Assembly (NCBI RefSeq): GCF_901709675.1
Contig: NC_051095.1
Coordinates: forward strand, 23,427,956 to 23,491,955
Reading direction: 5' to 3'
Source of the DNA: Syngnathus acus
Taxonomy: Eukaryota; Chordata; Actinopteri; Syngnathiformes; Syngnathidae
Length of the DNA stretch: 64,000 nucleotides
Position numbers and translations under genes: made by a program. Positions 34,509 through 44,996 of the stretch are shown piece after piece. Below the pieces are notes generated by a model. That model was not told the DNA's origin. It saw only the letters and a list, made by a program, of their open reading frames with translations, and searched no databases. How positions within the stretch are numbered: position 1 is the stretch's first letter; every line of letters starts with the position of its first letter.

Positions 34509-35290
34509 TTTCTTCTTGGTATGGCGCCGTGAGTGGCTGCCTCCCAGCAGTGTTCTCTCTTTTCCTCTTTATTTCCTTCTTTTCTCCTTTTTCTTTCTGT
34601 TCTTTTGTCCATTCGGCGATGCTGGTGCCTTCTACCGCACCTCGGTATCTCTTCGGATCGGATATTTTTTTTTTCTTCCTGGGACCGGGTTCATCGGTCG
34701 AGACCGGCGTAACTCTACGACGGCTTCCTGCTTATCCGGCCAGTGATGACTGGGTCCCTCGCCTTGGCCTTGCAGCTGCAACCCCTGTGGGGAGTCCGCT
34801 CCCTCATGCTCGTCGGAACCAACGACTTTCACCATGCTAGCCCCGTGGTGACCATCTGCACGTGCCCCGACTGGGTGCCCAGGACGCTGCTCACACGTTT
34901 GCCTGCTTAGTGATGTTTTCACCGATTCACGACCACGGTCCATTGGGCGCCGTTGAACTGGACTGCCCTTACACCTGTCTATGGACCCCGTGGAGGCTAT
35001 TTTGTGTGTTTTGGGGTGTTGTCTTGTATTGTGGGGTGCTGGTTGACCGCTGTTACTTTTTTTCCTTTGTCTTTTAGCTTTGATTTGCTTTGATGGCTTT
35101 TATCTTGAGCACTTTCTGACTTTCTTTGTGGCGCCGTTGTGTGGCAGCCTTATGAGAGCCTGTTGAGTTGCGCTTATGCCATCTGTGTGTCTTTTGTGTA
35201 CCCACTCTGTGGTATGGATACTGCTGGGGCCTGAATTTCCCCACCCCTGGGGATCAATAAATATTCAATCAATCAATCAATCAATCAATG
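34509..35290 (+). mobile_element. Unassigned retroposon with (TCAA)n tail
   Basis: About 780 bp, GC-richer than its flanks. It begins near TGGTATGGCGCCGTGAGTGG and ends CCTGGGGATCAATAAATATT followed by six TCAA-type repeats. The ending with a polyadenylation-like AATAAA and a short tandem tail is that of a LINE or its non-autonomous partner. There is no RT frame, so an autonomous helper is implied. I do not recognise the family. Confidence 0.55.
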
Positions 35291-38230
35291 AATTTCAAAA
35301 CATTATTCAACTCAGGGGGTTACTTATTGTGCCGCAACAAGGATAAGAAAAAATATAGGACGAGTACAATTAACTAGCTTAGCTACATATAAATTCTGTG
35401 TGCAAATGTGTTTTGATTTCACTCTGTTAATCATGCAGGTATGATTTAGTTCAGGGCACAGCAATGCATTCCACATTTCTCGCTTGTGATGCAAACAACA
35501 GTATGACCGACAAATGGGGTTGCCAGTGGTCGTCACTACAGACAGAAAGCAGTCACGTGATTTTCCTGTAGCAAGGTTGCTGTCAATCGCTTGTTGTCAC
35601 TGGTCCAGGTTTTTGTAAAATTTCGACATTAAAAAAAATAAAAATACTTGGAAAATGGTCACATACCTGGCTGTCAGGTGTCACACGCAAAGTGGCAAAG
35701 ACTTGAAGATTCACAAATTCCCACATGACGCCAAGAGATGAAAAATATGGACAGAGAAAGTGTATTGCCAGGATGGTTGGACAACAAAGCGCTTATCTTT
35801 GCTCGTACGTAAGTTTATTGTCCCTTATTGTCTTTGATGCAAGTATGAAACAATGAATGAAAAGTAATCAACAAGGCATAGGAGTTCGTTTAGCCAGGCC
35901 ACATTTTATCTGATTGTCCATTATTCAGTGTGTAAAAGGAATAAGAATGCAAATATCAAATACTGCTTAAGTGCTTCCGAATTTGCATGTAAGAACACCA
36001 CAAAAAAAGTAGACCTCTTATTGTTGAGCATTTTAATGATCACAAAATGAGGACAGTACATGCCACACGTAAATAATTTAGTTCAAAACAACAGCTCAGG
36101 CTTTTTATAAATATCTCAAGACATCACACGACGCAACAGACGTATACCTCCCACAAACTTGTGCGTGAAGGAGTTGAAAAACATCTAGTAAACACTGAGC
36201 AGCAAGAGCGGCCACATTTCACAGTGTGGCTGAAGCATATTTAATATTACTAATTGACACATTAATGTGCCACAGCAGTCCACCAGACAGTCATTATGCA
36301 AAATCTCAATAACATTCAGGTAATGTGAAGTAGCCTAACCATTGAGTGAGTTGTGGTGTTCTTTCTTCCAATCTTAAAATTCTGCAAAGCATTTTTCAGT
36401 GCTTGTATCAATCAGACAAACATATTCCAATGTTTTTCTTTTAATTGAAGTCCAATGGACCTCTGGCTTTGCATGCCATCGCACTTACACACAGTAGTAA
36501 GGACGCTTAACCGACTGCAGTTGACTCACTGTTCTCATCCAGAGTTGGAATGTTGTCAACGTATCATGATTAGTTTTACTACAATTGAAACTGCATACAT
36601 CAAAAGTGTTGTGTGCACTAAAATAACCACTTAGGAGTTAGAGTTGAGGTGCAAGGAGAGGGCACTGCCAGGAGGGAGCAGTGTGGGTATATGGCTGAGT
36701 GCGGTTCAAAGCCGCCATTAATGGGACTAAACAGATTACTTGGAAGAGCACAGCACATCAGCACAGACAGATATACCATGCCAAATACAATTTTTTCAAA
36801 ATCCATTCCCCCCAAAATGAGAGCTGCGTTTTGTATGAACCTGAAACGTGACAGTCAAAGTTTCAGTTCATGGTGTGTGCTCTTAAATATAAACACAGTC
36901 AGGAATCTTGAACTCCATTCTTGTTTTATATATAAAAACTACAGTGAAAAGACATCAAGGGAGCATTTGTTATGACACTAAACCCTTGAATTTATTTTGT
37001 AATAAATCCATGAAGAAAAACAGGCAGGGAAAATGTGACAGTAAAAGGTCGTTTGGTTTTTCACTTCACACACATTGACGTAGGATCACCCCATACTTGC
37101 GTCAATTTGCTGTGCTTTGCCGCGCTAGATTGAACCCAGCAAACTAGTGGGGGAAGATTCAAACTTCAGAGACCCAGGGCAAGGCTAGAGCCACAAAAAC
37201 AGAGCTTACTAACACTTAATGCGCTCCCTCCTCCAGCCATCTGTTGCGACATTTCGCAAACTGCCACTGCAATCAAAGTAAGTTATCCTAACGTGACTCA
37301 AGAGACCACACCCCCATAAGCAATTTAGACTGAGGATGTCAGCCGACTATAAAGTTGTTCTCATAAGACTCATTTTCAAATTGGTCCTTTGGGTGATGGC
37401 AGTACTCAAAGCGGGAACTCGGTACAGCGGTGTTGTTTTAAGGGAGGCGATCAGATCCTGTAGCTTGACAGTGGCGATAATGGATTTACTTTTGTTTATT
37501 GGGCTGGGCTCAGCTGGATTGGGGCACTTCCTGGAGACAGACACGCAAAGGGAAGAGCTCTGTGCCGAGAATCTGGATTATTTCATGGCACTATAGAAAT
37601 CTGGAAAACATCACTCAAGTGACAAACGTGCACTGCTTGTCTCTTTTCATTAAGATGATTAGCACACACCATATCTCTTGTTATGTCTTGGCTATTCCCG
37701 CCCTCTGTGGGGTATGCACATTCACACAAACTCGGGCACACACAAAATCACATGCACACTTATGTTCATGTTGTAAACACAGTACTCTCATTCAAACACA
37801 ATATTTAACAAAACACTTGTGCATCTCCTATTGGGTATTACATTCAAATGAACCAGTGCACTGAAGGTAATTAATTGCTTGCTCAGCATGTGCCGCTGAA
37901 AGCATCTAAAACAGTATGCTTATTAGGAAACGTTAGTGCTGATAATGGAATTGCTGATTGCTCTACAAATGTGCAGGTTTTTATCACAGAGCTGACAGTG
38001 AATGGCCCCGGGCGTTGCTCAGTTTGTACCGGCGAGACGGAGATAACTGTTATTTATCAGTGGCGCTATCTGCTGCACAACCTCCCAAGGAGCAGGCTGT
38101 AAAAAGGAGATCAAGCGTAGAGGGGGGAGGGGGTCTCAGTGAACAGCTTAAGGAGAATGATCCCATACCTGTTGTTCATCTTTCGCATTGTCAAGAAATG
38201 CAGAAACTCAACAAAGGTTAAATGAACATG
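35291..38230. other. Intergenic DNA downstream of adrb2, nothing recognised
   Basis: About 2.9 kb with only short chance frames. I see no transposon ends. This is one of the few repeat-poor stretches in the window. Confidence 0.4.
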
Positions 38231-38616
38231 GAATGCTTTTGGAATGTTTTGCAAAGGAGCACCACCGATGATGAAATTTGAAATCTAGTCTGGTGAATCT
38301 ACAATACTTCCTTCGTGGCAGAAATGCCTCCGTTTTGAACATGAGAATAGCTAAAACAACAGCAATGCTATCATGTTGCAGCAACACAAATGGTGAAGCA
38401 AACATCCAAGGCGACGTGGTGAGGTAGATGCACTATCAACAGAATGAATGAGTAAAATCTGCCAACAGTATTTTTGTAACATGATAAATATCGTTTCCTT
38501 AAAGCAGAATCCTGTGCCTCTACCATGCTGCTTGACTGGCTTTACCTGCCAAAGTCAATACGTGCATGACAGCAGTGTAAACATTAAAGATACCCTATGG
38601 GCAAAAGTCTCATAGT
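38231..38616 (-). other. Presumed adrb2 3' UTR
   Basis: Sequence directly 3' of the adrb2 stop on the minus strand, with no competing feature. The transcript end is not determined. Confidence 0.3.
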
Positions 38617-39867
38617 TTAAAGGACAGCCTTCACAATAGTGAAATGTTTGCTGCAGTTCCCGTTGGAGTCCATCGCTCGTTCCTCAACACTATCAACACA
38701 CGCTTCTTGCTCCAAACAGCCCTCATTGCCGTTGCTTTCATAGGAGTTGCCTTTACTCCGCCCCTGCGGCTCACTCTGCCAACTGTGTCTATCGTAGATG
38801 TATCCATTCATAGGTGCCGCTTTGGAGTTGTGGTTCCTTTTAAGGCAGAGGATTTCCTTAAAAGCGTATCGAAACTCAGGGCTCCGGCAGTAAATAAGGG
38901 GATTGAAGGCTGAGTTTGCATAGCCTATCCAGTTGAGGATCCTGAAAGTGAGGTCGATGTCTTCCACCTTCCAAATGGCAACCACCACATTGAGCAGAAA
39001 GAAGGGCAACCAGCACAGAGTGAAGATGCCCATGATGATGCCCAGCGTCTTTAGGGCTTTGTGCTCCCGCAGGCAAAATTTCACCTTCTTCTGTCCTCGT
39101 CCAATGTTGGCATACATAGGTTGGAGGTTGTCGCTGTTGTGAAAGCGCCCCACGCTTTGGTCAATCTTTCTGAGCTGGCGCTTGGCTTCCTGGAAAACCC
39201 GGCTGTAGACGAACACCATGATGACCAAAGGGATGTAGAAAGAGATGATAGAGGATGTGATGGCATAAGCCATGTTGGTGTGGAATTCACAGCAGTTGCT
39301 ATCAGCGATGCACTCTTTGGCTTGCTTATCATCAGATATCCACCACTTCATGTGTATGGGAAGGAAAGATATCAGGGCGGCGATGACCCACACCAGCACC
39401 ACCACAATGCGAGCCTTACACTTTGTGAGCATGGTCTGATAGCGGAAGGGTGAGGTGATGGCCAAGTAACGGTCTATGGCAATGACACACAAAGTCTCGA
39501 TGCTTGCTGTCACGCAGAGAACGTCGGTCGCCGTCCAGAACTCGCACCAGAAACTACCAAAGTGCCAGGTTTTGAAGATGATATAACAAGCACCGAAGGG
39601 GACCACGATGAGACCCATGACCAGGTCGGCACAAGCCAGGGAGGTGATGAAGCAGTTAGTGACGTTTTGGAGACGCTGGAAGCGGGCGATTGCCGTTATG
39701 ACCAGTACGTTGCCGAAAACAATGCAGAGGATGAGCAACGACACAATCATGCCCAGCACAATCATTGTGGCCTCACTAAAACCCTCCTCGGTTTTGGCTG
39801 GGTCTGATGAAGAGTTGATCGTCTCCGGGCTCACATCGAGGTACGGCGGTGGGCTTGGACTTCCCAT
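38617..39867 (-). CDS. adrb2: Beta-2 adrenergic receptor, single exon
   Basis: Gs-coupled plasma-membrane receptor for adrenaline and noradrenaline, raising cAMP. The 416-codon frame (human: 413) is complete and intronless. Seven membrane segments are visible. Key residues: N-glycosylation sequon NSS at 18-20; Asp81 (2.50); Asp115 (3.32, amine binding) in [11 protein letters not shown] at 132-134; Cys191/192 in the second extracellular loop; catechol-binding Ser205, 206 and 209 in SSIISFY; CWLPFF at 285-290; Asn312 in LNWIGY; NPLIY at 322-326; palmitoylation Cys341 in ILCLKR. These fit beta-2 rather than beta-1 or beta-3, and convergence with SH3TC2 agrees. The tail ends KAVL, so the Ser/Thr at -2 needed for the mammalian PDZ ligand is missing. 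Start is the ATG at 39867, preceded by CTCTTCAG. Confidence 0.97.
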   Translation of the reverse strand: MGSPSPPPYLDVSPETINSSSDPAKTEEGFSEATMIVLGMIVSLLILCIVFGNVLVITAIARFQRLQNVTNCFITSLACADLVMGLIVVPFGACYIIFKTWHFGSFWCEFWTATDVLCVTASIETLCVIAIDRYLAITSPFRYQTMLTKCKARIVVVLVWVIAALISFLPIHMKWWISDDKQAKECIADSNCCEFHTNMAYAITSSIISFYIPLVIMVFVYSRVFQEAKRQLRKIDQSVGRFHNSDNLQPMYANIGRGQKKVKFCLREHKALKTLGIIMGIFTLCWLPFFLLNVVVAIWKVEDIDLTFRILNWIGYANSAFNPLIYCRSPEFRYAFKEILCLKRNHNSKAAPMNGYIYDRHSWQSEPQGRSKGNSYESNGNEGCLEQEACVDSVEERAMDSNGNCSKHFTIVKAVL

Positions 39868-40325
39868 CTGAAGAGATACAACATGACTCCATTAAAACCA
39901 CCACTTTAACAGTGACCTGTTGAGACAGGATACAATATAGAAAATAAAAACATCCAAGAGAAACTATGGAAAAGAAAGCACTCAGTAATGAACACCCACA
40001 TGTCAGCAGTTAGTTAAATTACACCCAAAATGTTGCCAAAAACACTCTGTCCAATCCTGCAAAGGTCCAGCAAGCCCACTTCTTAAAGCCTATTTAACAA
40101 GTTGACCTTAAAATAAAAGTACAGACCTCAACAGGTGGTTTCCTTCCTTCACTTCCTTCACTTCCTTTTGCTAGAAAAGTCACCGTCTGATGACTTTCTG
40201 TTAAAACTTCAGCGCCACGTCTTTCTTTCTACGCACTTTCTCTTGGACTGCTGGCGTCTCACTCAAGCTGCCCCTCAGTTTAGCAGCACTGCTTCTCATG
40301 TGTCTCTCAGGCTATTTGTCAGCGC
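39868..40325 (-). other. adrb2 5' leader region
   Basis: Presumed 5' UTR on the minus strand. An upstream ATG at 39884 opens an out-of-frame 17-codon uORF that overlaps the adrb2 start and stops at TGA shortly inside the CDS. Alternatively TGTATCTCTTCAG directly before the ATG could be a splice acceptor, which would remove that uORF. Purine-rich GGAAGTGAAGGAAG repeats lie at about 40138-40168. Confidence 0.4.
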
Positions 40326-40370
40326 CCTTATAACATGCACTGATGACATCACAGTCAGGGCTCAGCCAAT
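40326..40370 (-). promoter_or_regulatory. Candidate adrb2 core promoter
   Basis: Reading toward adrb2 on the minus strand: an inverted CCAAT box (ATTGG, 40366-40370), a CRE/AP-1-like TGATGTCA (40344-40351) and a TATA-like TTATAAGG (40326-40333), in promoter order and spacing. Transcription would begin near 40300, giving a leader of about 430 nt. A CRE-like site fits the known cAMP responsiveness of mammalian ADRB2. Confidence 0.45.
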
Positions 40371-40439
40371 CAGGGGATATGCATGGTAGAGGGAGCTGAG
40401 AGCCGCAGAGAGTTTGAACACATTGTTCCTGCAGCTGTG

Positions 40440-41283
40440 ACTGGATTAGACAAAAGCTGACCACGCATAATTAATTTAAATTCTAAAAACAAATCTTTTT
40501 ATTGTGACAAAATACAAAACAACTGCATTTTGTGGCATCATTTTACAATGCATACAATGTGTTCAGTGATGCATTTGGAGGGCTTGGATTGAGTCTGCTA
40601 GTGGTTAGCAGTTGACACTTTTGGCTCTAAGTTGGGGGACAAATTGCACACACATGCTGTCAAACTGCTAAGTTTGACCCCATTTATGTAATATTGCTGC
40701 CGATTTTCCATGCAAAACACGTTCAGTCATTGTATTTACTAGGTGCATACTGCACATTCAGATGGGACATCCCCTTAAAGAAAAATAAAATAAAACCAGC
40801 TGTTTGTTCAATTTGAGGGCTCTGCACCATCACTCAATAATTTAGGGCCTGCTCTTTCGCACACTCAAAGGAAGTGTACATTTCGGAAAAACCTACAGTG
40901 TTTCCATCTTCACCTCTCCATGTCTACACGACAATGTTTTCAGACACCTTTAAAAAAATCTTTAAAGCCGTTCTACCAGTTGCAATGGGGATCCAATTGA
41001 TAATAAAGATAAACACACATTTAAATTCCTGCTTTAAACATCAAATAAAAAAAAAAATCAACCCCCCCCAAAACAGCACATTTCAAAGTGTTGGGGACAC
41101 TCATCATCTCTTAAAATATTTTTTTTGCAAGTAGCCTATTGAATAAGTAAGAAATAGTGGACGGTCAGTAATACACTCTTAATACACTCTTACTCTTCCA
41201 CGTCACGCTTCACAACATTACCTAACCGAGCATATAGTCATACCTCTACATACCATTGCTTAAAAATCTTAAATTGTCAACAT
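40440..41283. other. Upstream of adrb2, nothing firmly recognised
   Basis: AT-rich DNA with poly-A and poly-C runs near 41046-41071. No element ends are clear. Confidence 0.35.
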
Positions 41284-41345
41284 CCGTCCATCCGTCCGTC
41301 CGTCCATTTTCTGAACCGCTTTTTATCACAAGGGTCGCGGGATTT
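41284..41345 (-). mobile_element. SINE 3' fragment
   Basis: (CATCCGTC)n tail, then ATTTTCTGAACCGCTT and GGGTCGCGGGA, the reverse-complement 3' end of the tRNA-derived SINE. The LINE that follows directly cuts it off. Confidence 0.65.
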
Positions 41346-41369
41346 TCCAACATAGCAAGTGCAATTCGA

Positions 41370-42352
41370 ACGTATATCGTATTGGCCCGAAGACCACGAC
41401 TCTGGTGGGTCTCATCACCAAGGGCGACGAGACTCACTACAGGTTGGAGGTTGACCTTCTGACCACGTGGTGCAGGGACAACAACCTCCTGCTGAACGTC
41501 AACAAGACCAAGGAGATTGTTGTTGACTTCCAGAAGGGTCACACCCAACACCTGCCGCTGACCATCGACGGTGCTGTGGTGGAGAGAGTGAGCAGCACCA
41601 GGTTCCTGGGGGTGCACATCAGTGAGGATCTCTCCTGGTCCACCAACACCGCATCACTGGCGAAGAAGGCCCAGCGCCGCCTGTACTTCCTGCGGAAGCT
41701 CAAGTGAGCTAGTGCTCCTCCGGCTGTCATGACTACATTTTACCGTGGCACCATTGAGAGCGTCCTCTCCAGTTGTATTGCTGTTTGGGGTGGTAGCTGC
41801 ACTGAATACAACATGAAGGCCCTGCAGCGCATAGTGAACATGGCTGGTAAGATTATTGGTGCTTCACTCCCCTCCTTGATGGACATTTACACCTCCCATT
41901 TCACCCGCAAGGCAACCACGATTGTGAGTGATGTGAGTCACCCCGCTCGCTCTTTGTTCGAACTTCTGCCCTCTGGGAGGAGGTACAGGAGCCTGCGCTC
42001 CCGCACCACCAGACTCACCAACAGCTTCATACTCCAGGCTGTTAGGATCCTGAACTCTCTCCCCCCTTCTGCGTAGCGTCCTGTGCTTTTGCGCTATATT
42101 CTGACTGTCTGCTGTGTGCACACTTGCTCCGTTTTGCTCCTCTTATTTATTGTGTTATTTGTTTATTTATTCATCACTCTTATTATTCATTGTTTGTGCC
42201 TTCTTGTTTTTATTTTGTGTTGTTTACTTGTATGTATATCGTGTACTATGTCTTGTCACCGTGGGATAGTGGAAACGTACATAATTTCGATTTCTTTGTG
42301 TGTCTTGGCATGTGAAGAGATTGACAATAAAGCAGACTTTGACTTTTGATAA
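41370..42352 (+). mobile_element. Non-LTR retrotransposon 3' part, stop-disrupted
   Basis: Two frames in phase, 41405-41707 and 41729-42076, encode the post-catalytic RT part (NNLLLNVNKTKEIVVDFQKG, RFLGVHISEDLSW, RRLYFLRKLK) and C-terminus (FYRGTIESVLSSCIAVWGG, LFELLPSGRRYRSLRSRTTR). They are separated by a TGA at 41705-41707. The 3' end is GACAATAAAGCAGACTTTGAC. The RT catalytic box is lost by 5' truncation. Confidence 0.85.
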
Positions 42353-42354
42353 GA

Positions 42355-43124
42355 AGATCCTGATTATAAGACGACCCCCTGTTTTTCAAGTCTTAAGTTT
42401 GAAAAAAACATTTTGAACACCAAATTAAATTTTTATACAGAAAACAATTACAGTACATCTGAAACAAATGATTATAACAATATATTCGAGAGAAAAGGCA
42501 TGTTATTTTGCCTCATTCAAATCATGCAAAAACTGTCTATCACATCTTCATATCTGAACATTTAAATATGTAAACTAAAGTGCAATCACATTTGTAAATG
42601 AATAGCTTCTGGTTTTTGAAATGTAAATAAACCAATCTACTGCGATAAAACAACAAAATTGCAATAACTGCATTAACCATCAGTTAAGTCTAACTGTAAC
42701 TGTAGTCTTGAAACAAATCTGAATAAGGAAAAACATTGCAATAAAATAATGCAAACTGCTACCGCTGTTGTTGGGGAGCCTGAGGACTGTATAGGGGGTT
42801 GACTCGGATGGTTATGCTCTTTTCGCCCCCGGGTGTCGGTCAGAACACAGGAGGGAAGACGTGGTTCAGTTTTGATTGCTTTACTGAATTATTGGCAAAA
42901 AGGTAACAGGCACTGTGGCTCATCGGGGCATACAGGCAAATTGGCAAAAGGGTATTATGTGAAGCGTGTGAAGGGTGTGTGTGGTTTGTGGGGTATGTGT
43001 GTGTGGTTCTGCAACAGACAGAAATACAACACGTAAGTCAACGCTCAACCTCTGACGTCACACAACACTCGTAGACGGCACACATTATATTACTAAATGT
43101 GCGTAACGGTTCCGCTATACTAAA
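42355..43124. other. Possible TATAAGACGAC-type element relic and unassigned DNA
   Basis: GATTATAAGACGACCCCCTG at about 42361-42380 looks like the subterminal part of another Tc2-like family. About 400 bp of AT-rich sequence follow. From 42776 the text changes to GC-richer DNA that hosts the next element. Ends are not defined. Confidence 0.4.
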
Positions 43125-43244
43125 TACCGTATTTTCCGCCCTATAAGGCGCACCGGGCTATAAGGCGCACCTTCAATGAATGGCTAATTTTAAAACTTTA
43201 TCCATATATAAGGCGCACCGGCCTATAAGGCGCATAGAATAGAC

Positions 43245-44538
43245 CAGGGGTGGGCATACTTTTTGACTCGCGGGCCGAACTGGGTTCTAAATTTGGACCG
43301 GAGGGCCGAACCAGGAGCAGATGGACGTAGTGTTTGTGTGAAGTAATATAAGCGACCTGTAAAGGTCATTGCATAAAAGATTTTGGCCTTTAGTAGGTAG
43401 TAAAGCATGGATATTCCAAACAAGTTTTTTGAAAACAAATGCATTTATTAACAGCATTAAAAAAAAAAAAATCACTAAAAAACTGCTATCAGTGATTCTC
43501 ATAAAATACGACACTATTATTATGAATAACAGTCTCCATCACTTCAGTGCCTGCAGGTCAGATTAATGAAAAATGTTTATCTTATGAGATCACATCAAAC
43601 AGCAAACATTCTGACCAAATATATCATCTTGAAGAATCGGTGAAAGCATACATCCAAATAAAGTAATCAAAACGGCAACACGGTGAGGGGTATCTGAACA
43701 TCAGAGCAGAGTTTTAACTCACAAACACCTGGTAACAGAGGTGAGGAAACGGGAAACACTTCCTTAAAGTAAGCCTTAAGAACTTTACAGGTTAAGATTA
43801 GTCGCAAACAGGTGGTGCATCAATGTCCTTGAGCATCCTGCATTGTTTGAAAATGAGAATGGTCGCTAGTTTCAATCCCTGCTATGTGTACAAATCATAT
43901 TCAAAATGCATTTTTTTACAACAAACTTGAGAGCCTCCCCTTCATTTTCAGTGGGAACAGTGTTGTTGGTCTCCCTTTTTTGCTAGTGTATCATAGTCTG
44001 GAGTAAAATTTGTTGTGGCAATTCTTAGGAGAGATCCGTTTACCTCGATCTGTGACGGGTTGATGTGGCTGAACGTCACGTCGCGTACGTCGAGCCAAAT
44101 TGGCCACTCTTTTAACATTCGGCACTCACTTCTTTTCTTCGGGCCACTCATTTTAATGGAAGGATTCCAGGGGAAGGTTTGTGGGTGGCTTTAGCGTAAA
44201 ACTGTATCTGAAAGCTCAGCGAGCGAATTACAAGAATGCTGTCGTCACAGCCCACGCTCTAAATTCGGGACTGATACAAATAGAGCGCGAGTGCGCCATG
44301 TCCGTACTACTGAGTACGTACGTACACGCACTTGTGAGTGTGCACCGAGCTTTCTGACACGGCTTCCGGTAGTAAATGCGCAGGCGAGCGGTTCCCCATC
44401 TACTGGGGAAACGCAGTCATTGCAGGCAAAATGACAAAAAAAAAAGTTTAATAATACAATTAATTCAGGGTTGGCGGGCCGGATTAAACGGTCCCGTGGG
44501 CCGGATGTGGCCCGCGGGCCGTAGTTTGCCCACCCCTG
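43245..44538 (-). mobile_element. hAT (Charlie-like) element nested in the Tc2-like transposon
   Basis: It starts CAGGGGTGGGCATAC and ends GTTTGCCCACCCCTG, with an exact 8-bp duplication GAATAGAC at 43237-43244 and 44539-44546. Both ends carry CGCGGGCCG blocks. On the minus strand near 44151, KKRSECRMLKEWP resembles the N-terminus of ZBED/Charlie-type hAT transposases, the only coding remnant seen. At 1,294 bp it is non-autonomous. Confidence 0.93.
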
Positions 44539-44996
44539 GAATAGACGCTACAGTAGAGGCTGGGGTTACGTTATGCATTCATTAGAAGGAGCTACGCTAC
44601 AGGGAATGTCAACAAAACAGTCAGATAGGTCAGTTAAACTTTATTTATAGATTACAAACCAGCGTTCTGACAACTCCGTTTACTTCCAATATGAATAAAC
44701 AGCTGTTTTATGTGATGAGGTATTTCGTTTATCTTTTAACAACAGCAGGGTATAACATGTAGTGCAACATTTATATCACATAATGGAGGGGAACTTTTCT
44801 TGGATTCAATAAACACGTAAGAAACAGTCTGATACTGTTAAGGTAAATCAAACGTTAGCGCTATCACAATATAGTAACACTCGAAATAGTGCAAAGCAAT
44901 AACAATATATAAATAACTCAACGTTGTTCAAACGTTAACGTCAAACGTCACACAACACAGCACACAGAATAAACGTGTAAAGCTCACTTTATAAAG

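Noticed and set aside
37336-37596. 86-codon plus-strand frame between the host genes
   Set aside because: No splice context, domain or repeat support. Probably chance.
38644-39871. Several plus-strand frames over adrb2
   Set aside because: They are shadows of the receptor frame on the other strand.
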